Source: Ktedonobacterales bacterium (GTDB lineage Bacteria; Chloroflexota; Ktedonobacteria; Ktedonobacterales; JADMIN01). From it: a stretch of DNA of 20,466 nucleotides. This document shows positions 13,718-20,015 of this stretch, piece after piece (position 1 is the first letter of the stretch; each line of letters starts with the position of its first letter). The position numbers and the translations under genes are program-made. Below the pieces are notes generated by a model. It was not told the DNA's origin and made no database searches. It saw only the letters and a program-made list of their open reading frames with translations. The stretch spans positions 1 to 20,466 of the forward strand of contig JAICVT010000033.1 of NCBI GenBank assembly GCA_025935235.1. The letters run 5' to 3'.

Positions 13718-13756
13718 AAAAAGGCGCCGCCGCGCTGCGAGAGCGACGACGGCGCC
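13718..13756 (-). terminator. Rho-independent terminator of the CatE-like gene
   Basis: On the minus strand GGCGCC (13756-13751) pairs with GGCGCC (13728-13723), with further inner pairs, followed immediately by TTTTT (13722-13718). It lies 23 bases after the stop of the dioxygenase-like gene and before the start of the oxidoreductase gene, splitting them into two transcription units. Confidence 0.75.
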
Positions 13757-13778
13757 TGGTCTTAGACGCTCCTCGTTG

Positions 13779-14729
13779 TCAGGATTGCGCCGCGTTCAGC
13801 CTCGCTACCGATTGCGCGTCAGTCGCAGGGCCGATGCCAAGCAGCACGATATTGCCCCACGGGTCGCGCACGGCGCTGGCGCCATCCACATCGGCGACCT
13901 CCAGCCCGGCGGCTCGCACGCGCTCCAGCACGGCGGCGCGAGCCTCCTCGCTGGGCAGCTCCAGGGTGAAGAAGCGCAGGCCAGCCGTGCCAGCGGGCGC
14001 TGGTCCAGCGCCACGGCTCTGCCACGTGTTCAAGCCGAGGTGATGGTGGTAGCCGCCCGCCGAGACGAACAGCGCGCCGGGCATCTGGGCGGTGATGTCG
14101 AAACCCAGCACGCCCGAATAGAACTGCGCCGCCTGCTCGATGTTGCCCACTTGCAGGTGCATGTGGCCCAGGCGCGTGGCGGCAGGCAGGCCGGTCCAGG
14201 GCGCGGGCTGCGCCGCCGCCTCGGCCAGAATCGCTCGCACGTCGAGCGGCTCGATGGTCATGTAGACGTGGTCGCTGGTCCACTGCCACTCAGAGCGCGG
14301 GCGGTCGCGATAGATCTCGATGCCGTTGCCATCGGGGTCGGTCAGATAGAGCGCCTCGCTGACGGCGTGGTCAGACTGGCCGGGGAAGGGCAGCCCATAC
14401 TCCAGCATGTGGATCAGCGAGCGCGCCAGATCGAGCCGCGAGGGCAGCAGAATGGCGAAGTGATAGAGGCCGGTGTTGCGGCCGGGCCAGTAGCTCGCGC
14501 CCGGCAGCTCGGTCAGCGCGAGCAGCGGCGCATCGCCCGCGCCGAGAACGGCCGTCTGCCCCTCGCGCGCCAGCAGGCGGAAGCCCAGCGCCTCGGTGTA
14601 GTAGGCGAGCGAGCGGTCGAGGTTGGCGACGGTCAGCGAGACGAGGCCCACCTGGGTCGCCGGGTCAATGGACGTGTGAGGGAGCTGCGGCGCGGTCGCG
14701 GCGCGGTCACGCTGGTCCGAAGTGGTCAT
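13779..14729 (-). CDS. CatE-like extradiol (VOC) dioxygenase
   Basis: A 316-residue protein with two vicinal-oxygen-chelate domains (about 25-145 and 185-300). It shares with Bacillus subtilis CatE, a catechol 2,3-dioxygenase, the segments GLYHFAILLP (87-96), HAVSEALYL-DPDGNGIE (121-138), FY-VLGFDI (203-212) and ALFVSAGGYHHHLGLN (219-234). Candidate metal ligands in the C-terminal domain are His191, His228-230 and Glu257; the sequence does not decide which histidine of the HHH run binds iron. The likely role is ring cleavage of catechol or related toxic diphenols. The ATG at 14729 is the only sensible start near the domain, and its ribosome site is weak. It follows the YwnB-like gene by 72 bases and ends at a rho-independent terminator. 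Confidence 0.85.
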   Translation of the reverse strand: MTTSDQRDRAATAPQLPHTSIDPATQVGLVSLTVANLDRSLAYYTEALGFRLLAREGQTAVLGAGDAPLLALTELPGASYWPGRNTGLYHFAILLPSRLDLARSLIHMLEYGLPFPGQSDHAVSEALYLTDPDGNGIEIYRDRPRSEWQWTSDHVYMTIEPLDVRAILAEAAAQPAPWTGLPAATRLGHMHLQVGNIEQAAQFYSGVLGFDITAQMPGALFVSAGGYHHHLGLNTWQSRGAGPAPAGTAGLRFFTLELPSEEARAAVLERVRAAGLEVADVDGASAVRDPWGNIVLLGIGPATDAQSVARLNAAQS

Positions 14730-14801
14730 GGATGATGCTCTCGATTCTCCAGGGGCGCTGTAGCCGCTGGCAAGTGGTTCAATCGGTCGAGATGACGGGC
14801 G

Positions 14802-15440
14802 CTAGTAGGCGACAGTGAAGCGCTGGCGCGGGAACCTGGGCGATTCGATCTCGTCCAGAAAGGCGACGGCGAAATCTTCCATCGAGATGCGACTTTCGCC
14901 GTTGGCGTCGCGCACGAGCTGGTCGCCGCCGGTGCGATAGTGGCCGGTGCGCTCGCCGGGCGTGATCTGGTCCGCCGGGCTGAGATAGGTCCAGTCGAGC
15001 GCCTGCTCAGCGCGATAAACCTCCAGCGCATCGCGGTGGGCAAGGGCGCCAGGTCGCCAGGCGGGATTGAAGCTGGGCGAGTCGAGCAGCAGTTCGCCAG
15101 GCGCCACCTCCAGACTGCCAGCGCCGCCCACGACGATCAGCCGTGGGTCGCCCGCGCGCTTCGTTCCGGCGATCAGCGCGTGCGCCGCCTCAGAGAGCAT
15201 CGCGCGCTCCTCGCCGCCCGATGGCCCGATGGCGCTCGCCACGATGTCGTGTCCGGCCGCCAGCCGCGCCACCTCGTCCGCGTCGCGCGCGTCGCCCGGC
15301 GTGACCGTCAGCCGCTCATGCTGGAGCGCCAGCGTCTCAGTGTGACGCGCCACCGCCGTGACGCTATGCCCGCGGTCGAGCGCCTCCTGGGCAATGCGCT
15401 GGCCGATGCGCCCGCTTGCGCCAAACAGGACGATCTTCAT
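14802..15440 (-). CDS. YwnB-like NAD(P)H-binding oxidoreductase
   Basis: A 212-residue atypical short-chain dehydrogenase with the nucleotide loop GASGRIG (7-13) after the first strand. It matches Bacillus subtilis YwnB from end to end in my recollection: RLIVVGGAGSL, WTYLSPAD, PGERTG-Y, SRISMEDFAVAFLDEIE and a final FTV. The YxxxK pair of classical SDRs is not obvious, as in NmrA/HSCARG-type relatives that sense NAD(P)H state or reduce quinones. The ATG at 15440 has AAGGAA 6 bases upstream. It lies 105 bases after the Rrf2-regulator gene on the same strand, the same neighbour as in the B. subtilis ywnA-ywnB pair. The substrate is unknown. Confidence 0.83.
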   Translation of the reverse strand: MKIVLFGASGRIGQRIAQEALDRGHSVTAVARHTETLALQHERLTVTPGDARDADEVARLAAGHDIVASAIGPSGGEERAMLSEAAHALIAGTKRAGDPRLIVVGGAGSLEVAPGELLLDSPSFNPAWRPGALAHRDALEVYRAEQALDWTYLSPADQITPGERTGHYRTGGDQLVRDANGESRISMEDFAVAFLDEIESPRFPRQRFTVAY

Positions 15441-15545
15441 GTGTTCCTTCTCGTCTCTGGCGCTTCACATCACATCGGATCAAAGCGCCGCTCGCGATAC
15501 CTCGCGCGTACTCGAACGACAATCGCTACGAAACTCAGTGTGTAC

Positions 15546-15989
15546 TCAGGATGCCTGTCGCGCGCTGGCCAGCGCTGTCTCCACGACCTGCGCCAGCGTG
15601 CGCCCCTCCAGTGTGCGCTCGAAAGCGGTCTCAGCCTCGCCAAAGTAGGTTTCGAGCGTGCTCTGGATGACCCCGCCGATCGGACATTGCGGGTTGGGGT
15701 CGTGGTGCATGGCGAGCAGATGGCCGTCATCCACCGACCGAAAGATTGCTCGCAGGGTGATCGCCTCTGGCGGACGCCGCAGCCGCCAGCCACCAGCGGC
15801 GCCTGGCTGCGACTCCACCATCCCCGCGCGGCTCAGGTCGCCGAGGATGCGGCGCAGGAACGCCGGATTGGTGTTGACGCTGCTGGCCATCTCGGCAGAT
15901 GTCACCAGCGAGCCATCGGATTGAGCATTGGCCTGGGCCAGCAGCGTGAGAATGTGGATGGCGATGGCGAATTGGGTATTGGCGCGCAT
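15546..15989 (-). CDS. Rrf2-family transcriptional regulator (YwnA-like)
   Basis: A 147-residue winged-helix regulator of the Rrf2 family. The N-terminal helix (AIAIHILTLLA), the recognition region SVNTNPAFLRRILGDLSRAG (38-57) and the wing GAAGGWRL (63-70) are typical. It has a single cysteine, Cys102 in NPNPQCPIG, aligning with the lone Cys of YwnA. The three cysteines of Fe-S Rrf2 proteins (IscR, NsrR) are absent, so thiol-based or ligand sensing is more likely than an iron-sulfur cluster. The ATG at 15989 has AGGAGG about 6 bases upstream and lies downstream of a near-consensus promoter. An in-frame start at 16022 would sit almost on the transcription start. It probably controls itself and the downstream YwnB/CatE-like genes. 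Confidence 0.87.
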   Translation of the reverse strand: MRANTQFAIAIHILTLLAQANAQSDGSLVTSAEMASSVNTNPAFLRRILGDLSRAGMVESQPGAAGGWRLRRPPEAITLRAIFRSVDDGHLLAMHHDPNPQCPIGGVIQSTLETYFGEAETAFERTLEGRTLAQVVETALASARQAS

Positions 15990-16033
15990 CGCATCCCTCC
16001 TCTCGCTGTCTCGCGTCGCCACTAACTGTAACT

Positions 16034-16063
16034 ATTGTAGACACATATTTGGCGTACTGTCAA
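16034..16063 (-). promoter_or_regulatory. Near-consensus sigma70-type promoter for the Rrf2 operon
   Basis: On the minus strand TTGACA (16063-16058), an 18-bp spacer and TACAAT (16039-16034). The start point would be near 16027, giving a leader of about 38 bases to the ATG at 15989. The bases around and after the -10 contain an AGTTA-C-AGTTA direct repeat (16032-16022), a possible site for autoregulation. Confidence 0.75.
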
Positions 16064-16078
16064 GGGACGCGGTCCCAG

Positions 16079-16105
16079 CCCCTCCCCCGCTGTGCGGGAG
16101 AGGGG
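16079..16105. repeat. GC-rich palindrome between divergent promoters
   Basis: CCCCTCCCCCGC (16079-16090) pairs with GCGGGAGAGGGG (16094-16105) with one mismatch and a TGT loop. It belongs to the CTCTCCCC family found elsewhere in the window, and here lies between the Rrf2 and MFS promoters, not at a 3' end. Confidence 0.65.
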
Positions 16106-16129
16106 AGCCAGATTGCGTCGCGCATGCCA

Positions 16130-16159
16130 TTGCCGTGATGGCCGCGCATCTGATACAAT
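16130..16159 (+). promoter_or_regulatory. Extended -10 promoter for the MFS transporter
   Basis: TTGCCG (16130-16135), an 18-bp spacer and TACAAT (16154-16159) preceded by TGA, giving the TGn extended -10. The start point would be near 16166. It is divergent from the Rrf2 promoter, with the -35 boxes about 67 bp apart. Confidence 0.6.
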
Positions 16160-16192
16160 TGCCAGCCGTTGCCATCAACAGCGCGGGAGTGG

Positions 16193-17536
16193 ATGCAGTA
16201 TGGGATGCGACGCCGGATGACCCAGAAAGCCCCAGAAATCGCCGCGTCTCCAGCGCCACAGCGTGACCCTCGCGGCCTGCCGCGCGCCCTCAGCGCCCTG
16301 CGCCAGCGCAACTTTCGCCTGTTCTGGTTCGCGCAGATGGTCTCCGTCACCGGAACCTACATGCAGGTGATCGGGCAGGCGTGGCTGACATTGGAGCTGA
16401 CGCACAGCGCGTTGCAGTTGGGCGTGGTGGGGGCCATCCAATATCTGGGCGTGCTGCTCTTCGCGGTATTTGGCGGCGTGGTCGCCGATCGCTGGCCCAA
16501 GCGGCTCATCCTGCTCTGCACGCAGACGGTGGCGATGCTCCAGGCGGCGGCGCTCTGGGCGCTGATCGCCAGCCACACGATCCAGCTCTGGCACCTGTAT
16601 GCGCTGGCGCTGCTGCTCGGCCTGACCAACAGCCTGGATCGCCCGGCGCGGTCGGCGTTCGTGATGGAGCTGGCGGGCCGCGCCGACCTGCCCAACGCCG
16701 TGGCGCTCAATAGCTCGCTGGGCAATCTGGCGCGGGTGGTCGGCCCTGGCCTGGGCGGCATCCTGATCGCGGCATCGGGCGTGCAGACGCTCTTCCTGCT
16801 CAACGCCATCAGCTATCTGGCGCCGCTGGCGGCCCTCAGTCTGATCCGCGCCAGCGAGCTGCACGCCCAGCCGCGCCCGGCAGCCCGCAACGGCGACAAA
16901 GGCGCGAGCGTCTGGGCGAGCCCGCGCGAGGGCTTCGCCTACATCTGGGCGACGCCAGCGGTCTGCCTGGTGATCGTCGTGGTGGGAGTAGCGCTGCTCT
17001 TCGGCTCCAACTTCAATGTGCTGCTGCCGCTGTTTGCCACCAACATCCTGCACACTGGCGCGCCGGGCTACGGCCTGCTCTCCGCCGCCATGAGCGTCGG
17101 CGCGCTGCTGGCGGCGCTCTGGATGGCATGGGGCAACCGGCGGCCCACCACGCGGCGCGTGCTGGTGGCGGCGCTGGCCTTCGCGGTGGTCGAGGCGGGG
17201 TTTGCCCTCTCGCGCAGCGCGCTGCTCTCACTGGGATTGATCGCGGTGGTGGGATTCGCCGAGACCTCGTATGCCGAGTTTGGCGCGATGCTGGTGCAAC
17301 TGATGGCCCCCGACCACCTGCGCGGGCGCGTCATGTCAGTCTGCACGCTCTTCTTCGATGGCAGCGTGCTGCCGGGCTATCTGCTGGTCGGCTGGCTCGC
17401 GCAGCAGGCGGGCGCCCCGACCGCGCTGCTAATCTCCGCCGCACTGTGCCTGCTGGTGGTGGGCGCGGGCTGGCTCTGGCGCGCCGCCGCCATCCGCGAA
17501 GGGCGCGATGGTGGCGCGGCGTCAGAGCAGAGCTGA
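16193..17536 (+). CDS. MFS exporter (MFS_3 / EntS-like)
   Basis: A 447-residue inner-membrane transporter with about 12 predicted helices. A polar basic N-terminus precedes LRQRNFRLFWFAQMVSVTG, the usual opening of MFS_3 exporters. The loop 2-3 signature is GGVVADRWPKR (94-104), and VGPGLGG (around 183) and LRGRVMS (around 380) are also typical. Relatives export siderophores, macrolides or other drugs; the substrate cannot be read here. The start is uncertain: ATG 16193 has GGGAG only 3 bases before it, ATG 16205 has the same site 15 bases before, and ATG 16217 has none. All give the same membrane core. It is divergent from the Rrf2 regulator, which may control it, but no shared operator was identified. 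Confidence 0.85.
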   Translation: MQYGMRRRMTQKAPEIAASPAPQRDPRGLPRALSALRQRNFRLFWFAQMVSVTGTYMQVIGQAWLTLELTHSALQLGVVGAIQYLGVLLFAVFGGVVADRWPKRLILLCTQTVAMLQAAALWALIASHTIQLWHLYALALLLGLTNSLDRPARSAFVMELAGRADLPNAVALNSSLGNLARVVGPGLGGILIAASGVQTLFLLNAISYLAPLAALSLIRASELHAQPRPAARNGDKGASVWASPREGFAYIWATPAVCLVIVVVGVALLFGSNFNVLLPLFATNILHTGAPGYGLLSAAMSVGALLAALWMAWGNRRPTTRRVLVAALAFAVVEAGFALSRSALLSLGLIAVVGFAETSYAEFGAMLVQLMAPDHLRGRVMSVCTLFFDGSVLPGYLLVGWLAQQAGAPTALLISAALCLLVVGAGWLWRAAAIREGRDGGAASEQS

Positions 17537-17551
17537 GGCGCATCACAGAGA

Positions 17552-17698
17552 CTACGGGCGGCTGAAGCCGCAGGCTAAGGGCGCTCCGCCGCAAAGCCCG
17601 CCTTCGCAGGCTGGGAGACGACGGGCGTGAACCCAGGCCGCGCAGGCGGCCTTCGTGGCCCGCAGGGCCACTTAGCTTGCGGCTTTAGCCGCCCGTAG
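17552..17698. repeat. ~147-bp inverted-repeat element, copy 2
   Basis: The ends are CTACGGGCGGCTGAAGCCGC (17552-17571) and, inverted, CTACGGGCGGCTAAAGCCGC (17698-17679). With the next six bases this makes terminal repeats of 26 bp with two mismatches. The interior matches the copy at 12820-12965 in blocks (CTCCGCCGCAAAGCCCGCCT and CAGGCGGCCTT). It fills the gap between the MFS (+) and epimerase (-) stops. It is noncoding; the single-stranded form could fold into a long branched hairpin. Confidence 0.8.
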
Positions 17699-17710
17699 CC
17701 TTCTAGCCGC

Positions 17711-18736
17711 TCACTCCGCCAGCGCGGCGTCTTCGGCGGCGTAGTCGAAGGCGGCGGGATCAATCTGTTCGGGTGGATGGGCGCGCTCCCAGGCCACCGT
17801 GCGGGCGTAGGCGTCGGCGGGCGCCGTCAGCTCGCGATAGCCCAGCTCGGCGCGGATGCGGCTGCTATCAGCGACCAGCGGCTGCCGCGCGTCACCACCC
17901 ATGCGCATCGCCTCAGGCAGGCGACCCGCTGGCGCGTGGATGATGCGCCCCTGCCAGCCAGCCGCCGCGCCGACCGCCTGCGCCCGCTCTTCCTGTGAGA
18001 GCGCGCGGTCCTCGCCAACGTTGTAGATGCGCCCGGCGGAGCGTGGGTCGAGCGCGGCCAGACAGATGGCGTGCGCGACATCCTCCACATAGCCGTGCGT
18101 CCAGCGCCAGCCCGCCTCGTCGGCGTCCAGCGCGATGACGGCGCGCCCATCGTCCATGCGCTTGAGCAGGCTGTGGAAGCGATGCTGCCTGTCGCGCGGC
18201 CCGAAGACAGCGGGCAGCCGCAGCACACAGCATGGCAGATCAGCCGCGCTCATCACCACCTGCTCCACCGGAATCTTGTCGTAATCGTCCATCCAGCGCG
18301 TCGGATCATCCTCAGCGCGCGGCGGCTCCTGGCGATAGGGATAGCGGCGGTCGCGCAGCGGCGCGTCCTCGGTCAGCGGCGTGGGGTCGGGTGGCCCCGG
18401 CTCCGTGCCGATCAGGCGGCCATAGGCGCGATAGACATCCTGGCTGCTGATGACCACCGCGCGCCGCGCCACGCCGCTGAGCGCCTGCGTGAAGGCCACC
18501 GCCTGCGCCTCCAGCAGTAGCATCATATTGATGACGACATCGGGCGCGAACCGCTCCAGCTCTGGCCGCGCCTCGGCCAGCGCCGCGCGGTCGCCGTGGA
18601 TGTGTGTCACGCCCTCTGGTACGTCGTTCTCGGTCTGGCCGCGATGGTAGACGGCGACGGTGTGGCCGCCCTCCACCAGCTCGCGCGCCACGGCTGGCCC
18701 CATGAACGCCGTCCCGCCAATCAGCAGTATCCGCAT
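17711..18736 (-). CDS. NAD-dependent epimerase/dehydratase (extended SDR)
   Basis: A 341-residue extended short-chain dehydrogenase. The N-terminal loop GGTAFMG (7-13), DVVINMM (66-72), VVISSQDVYRAYG (94-106), LRLPAVFGP (172-180) and GRIYNVGE in the C-terminal part fit sugar-nucleotide epimerase/dehydratase-like proteins. The YxxxK catalytic pair is imperfect: DDYDKIPVE places Tyr152 two residues before Lys154, and the position four before Lys154 is Asp150. Activity is therefore uncertain; related atypical members bind NAD without classical catalysis. The ATG at 18736 is preceded by GGGGTGAGGT. It follows clpP by 121 bp holding two GC-rich palindromes, so cotranscription with clpP is possible but may be attenuated. 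The substrate is unknown. Confidence 0.8.
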   Translation of the reverse strand: MRILLIGGTAFMGPAVARELVEGGHTVAVYHRGQTENDVPEGVTHIHGDRAALAEARPELERFAPDVVINMMLLLEAQAVAFTQALSGVARRAVVISSQDVYRAYGRLIGTEPGPPDPTPLTEDAPLRDRRYPYRQEPPRAEDDPTRWMDDYDKIPVEQVVMSAADLPCCVLRLPAVFGPRDRQHRFHSLLKRMDDGRAVIALDADEAGWRWTHGYVEDVAHAICLAALDPRSAGRIYNVGEDRALSQEERAQAVGAAAGWQGRIIHAPAGRLPEAMRMGGDARQPLVADSSRIRAELGYRELTAPADAYARTVAWERAHPPEQIDPAAFDYAAEDAALAE

Positions 18737-18750
18737 ACCTCACCCCCCGG

Positions 18751-18775
18751 CCCCCTCTCCAACAGAGAGAGGGGG
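18751..18775. repeat. GC-rich hairpin between clpP and the epimerase
   Basis: CCCCCTCTC (18751-18759) pairs perfectly with GAGAGGGGG (18767-18775) around a 7-base loop. It lies 15 bases upstream of the epimerase start on the minus strand and is of the CTCTCCCC family. Confidence 0.65.
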
Positions 18776-18816
18776 AGTCGAACTGTTACCTCCCGCTGCG
18801 AACCCTGCCGCGCGTT

Positions 18817-18855
18817 CCCCTCCCTGAAGGGGAGGGGGCAGGGGGAGAGGTTCCG
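18817..18855. repeat. Dispersed GC-rich intergenic repeat, copy 2 (reverse)
   Basis: Bases 18820-18855 are the exact reverse complement of 674-709 (36 of 36). The unit folds as CCCCTCC (18817-18823) with GGAGGGG (18831-18837). It ends 3 bases before the clpP stop codon, as copy 1 lies 18 bases from the lipoprotein stop, so the unit favours gene 3' ends. Confidence 0.75.
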
Positions 18856-18857
18856 CG

Positions 18858-19526
18858 CTATCGCTCGCTCCGGCGCGCCTTCCAGTCTTCCAGCGGCAGC
18901 ACCTCATCAACGATGCCATAGTCGCGCGCCTCATCAGCGGTCATGTAGAAGTCGCGCTCGGTGTCGCGCCGAATGCGCTCCAGCGATTGGCCGGTGTGCA
19001 GGGCGTAGATCTCGTTCATCACGTCGCGGGTGCGCAGCAGGTCGCGCGCGTGAATGTCTATGTCCGTAACCTGGCCGCCCAGCCCACCCTGCAGCAGCGG
19101 CTGATGCAAGTGTATCTTAGCGTGCGGCAGCGCGTAGCGGCGCCCCGGATCGCCCGCCATCAGCAGCACGGTGCCGAAGCTGGCCGTCAGCCCGACGGCG
19201 GTGGTGGCCACCGGGCAGTGCAGCGAGCGCATCGTGTCGTAGATCGCCAGCCCAGCGGTGATGACGCCGCCTGGCGAGTTGATGTACATGTTGATCTCGC
19301 GGTCGGAGTTCTCCGCCGCCAGGAAGAGCAGCTCGGCGACGATCAGGTTGGCGCTCTGGTCCTCGATCGGGCCGTTGACCATGATGATGCGCTCGCGCAG
19401 CAGCCGCGAGAACAGATCATAGGCGCGCTCGCCACGCGCGCTATTCTCGATGACGGTTGGCACGATCAGGCTGGCGGCCGAGGCGCTAGCCCGCGCCTGC
19501 GGGGCCATTGGGTCGAAGGTGGTCAT
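18858..19526 (-). CDS. clpP: ATP-dependent Clp protease proteolytic subunit
   Basis: A 222-residue ClpP, the serine protease subunit that forms a 14-mer and degrades proteins fed by Clp ATPases in the cytoplasm. The catalytic triad is intact: Ser116 in GLTASFG, His141 in HLHQP and Asp192 in ERDFYM. The usual flanking segments (INSPGG at 82-87, QPLLQGGLGGQVTDIDIHA at 142-160 and the handle helix ILR/DLLRTRD) are present. The first 30 residues are an Ala/Ser-rich extension, likely a removed propeptide. GLTASFG replaces the more common GQAASMG, which hints at a divergent paralogue. The ATG at 19526 has AGGAG 9 bases upstream. It lies 21 bases after the DUF4177-like gene, and a ClgR-like regulator diverges upstream. 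No Clp ATPase is in the window. Confidence 0.95.
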   Translation of the reverse strand: MTTFDPMAPQARASASAASLIVPTVIENSARGERAYDLFSRLLRERIIMVNGPIEDQSANLIVAELLFLAAENSDREINMYINSPGGVITAGLAIYDTMRSLHCPVATTAVGLTASFGTVLLMAGDPGRRYALPHAKIHLHQPLLQGGLGGQVTDIDIHARDLLRTRDVMNEIYALHTGQSLERIRRDTERDFYMTADEARDYGIVDEVLPLEDWKARRSER

Positions 19527-19547
19527 GGATGCGCTCCTCTGGCTCCT

Positions 19548-19823
19548 CTAGGCCTGGCGAACGAAATAGTAGATGATGGTGTGCGCGGCCTCGCGCGCAC
19601 TGGGCGGCTGGATGGCGCCCGCCAGCAGCCAACCCTCGGCGCCGAGGCTGGCCAGCCGCTCGTCGTCCAGCGGCGGCTCCTCGCGCAGGTCTACCGAGAC
19701 GACCCGATACTCCCACTGCGCGCGCTGCGGATCGCGCTCGTACACCATTGGGATCGGCAGCGAGAACGGCGCTGTCGGCGGCTGGTCGGCCAGCGTGCGG
19801 ACACTGTGAAACGGCACAGACAT
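19548..19823 (-). CDS. Small DUF4177-like protein upstream of clpP
   Basis: A 91-residue soluble protein. The core W-E-Y-R-V-V (37-42), LASLGAEGWLLAGAI (58-71) and the ending TIIYYFVR (82-89) fit the DUF4177 pattern (strand, helix ending in G-x-E-G-W, two strands). The function of that family is unknown. The ATG at 19823 has GGGAG 10 bases upstream. An open frame extends to 20030, but it would cross the predicted promoters and operators and its extra residues look random. It is the first gene of the likely DUF4177-clpP(-epimerase) transcript, 21 bases before clpP. It could be an adaptor or regulator of ClpP, but only position suggests this. Confidence 0.75.
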   Translation of the reverse strand: MSVPFHSVRTLADQPPTAPFSLPIPMVYERDPQRAQWEYRVVSVDLREEPPLDDERLASLGAEGWLLAGAIQPPSAREAAHTIIYYFVRQA

Positions 19824-19891
19824 CTGGTACACTCCCTTCAGATAGCTGGGGTAGCCGATGTGGCGCGCCACGGTGATTGGCGCGGCTCTGC

Positions 19892-19920
19892 TTGTACGAT
19901 AGCGGCGCGCGTCGTAGAAT
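19892..19920 (+). promoter_or_regulatory. Candidate promoter of the ClgR-like gene
   Basis: TTGTAC (19892-19897), a 17-bp spacer and TAGAAT (19915-19920). The start point would be near 19927, just before the twin dyads at 19935-19976, which would therefore lie in the initial transcribed region. Confidence 0.5.
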
Positions 19921-19934
19921 TGAAGGCGAATCCC

Positions 19935-19976
19935 ATGCTTATAGCATGTGTCGCCGGCAAGCGATGCTACGAGCAT
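19935..19976. promoter_or_regulatory. Twin dyad operators ATGCT-N3-AGCAT
   Basis: Two 13-bp dyads of the same design: ATGCT-TAT-AGCAT (19935-19947, one more base pair on each side) and ATGCT-ACG-AGCAT (19964-19976), with centres 29 bp apart. Between them is TCGC-N6-GCGA (19951-19964), like the actinobacterial ClgR site (CGC-N5-GCG) but with one extra spacer base. The first dyad overlaps a minus-strand extended -10, TGCTATAAG (19946-19938), that could drive the DUF4177-clpP genes. This fits a site through which one regulator controls both directions. Confidence 0.6.
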
Positions 19977-20015
19977 ATGCGAGCGGGCGCAGTTCGGCTG
20001 AGGGAGACGATGAGC

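Noticed and set aside
13776..14735. Plus-strand open frame of 319 codons
   Set aside because: It is a mirror of the CatE-like gene with almost the same limits and no motif of its own.
14940..16025. Plus-strand open frame of 361 codons
   Set aside because: It spans antisense of the YwnB-like and Rrf2 genes and crosses their strong promoter region. Its composition is typical of a shadow frame.
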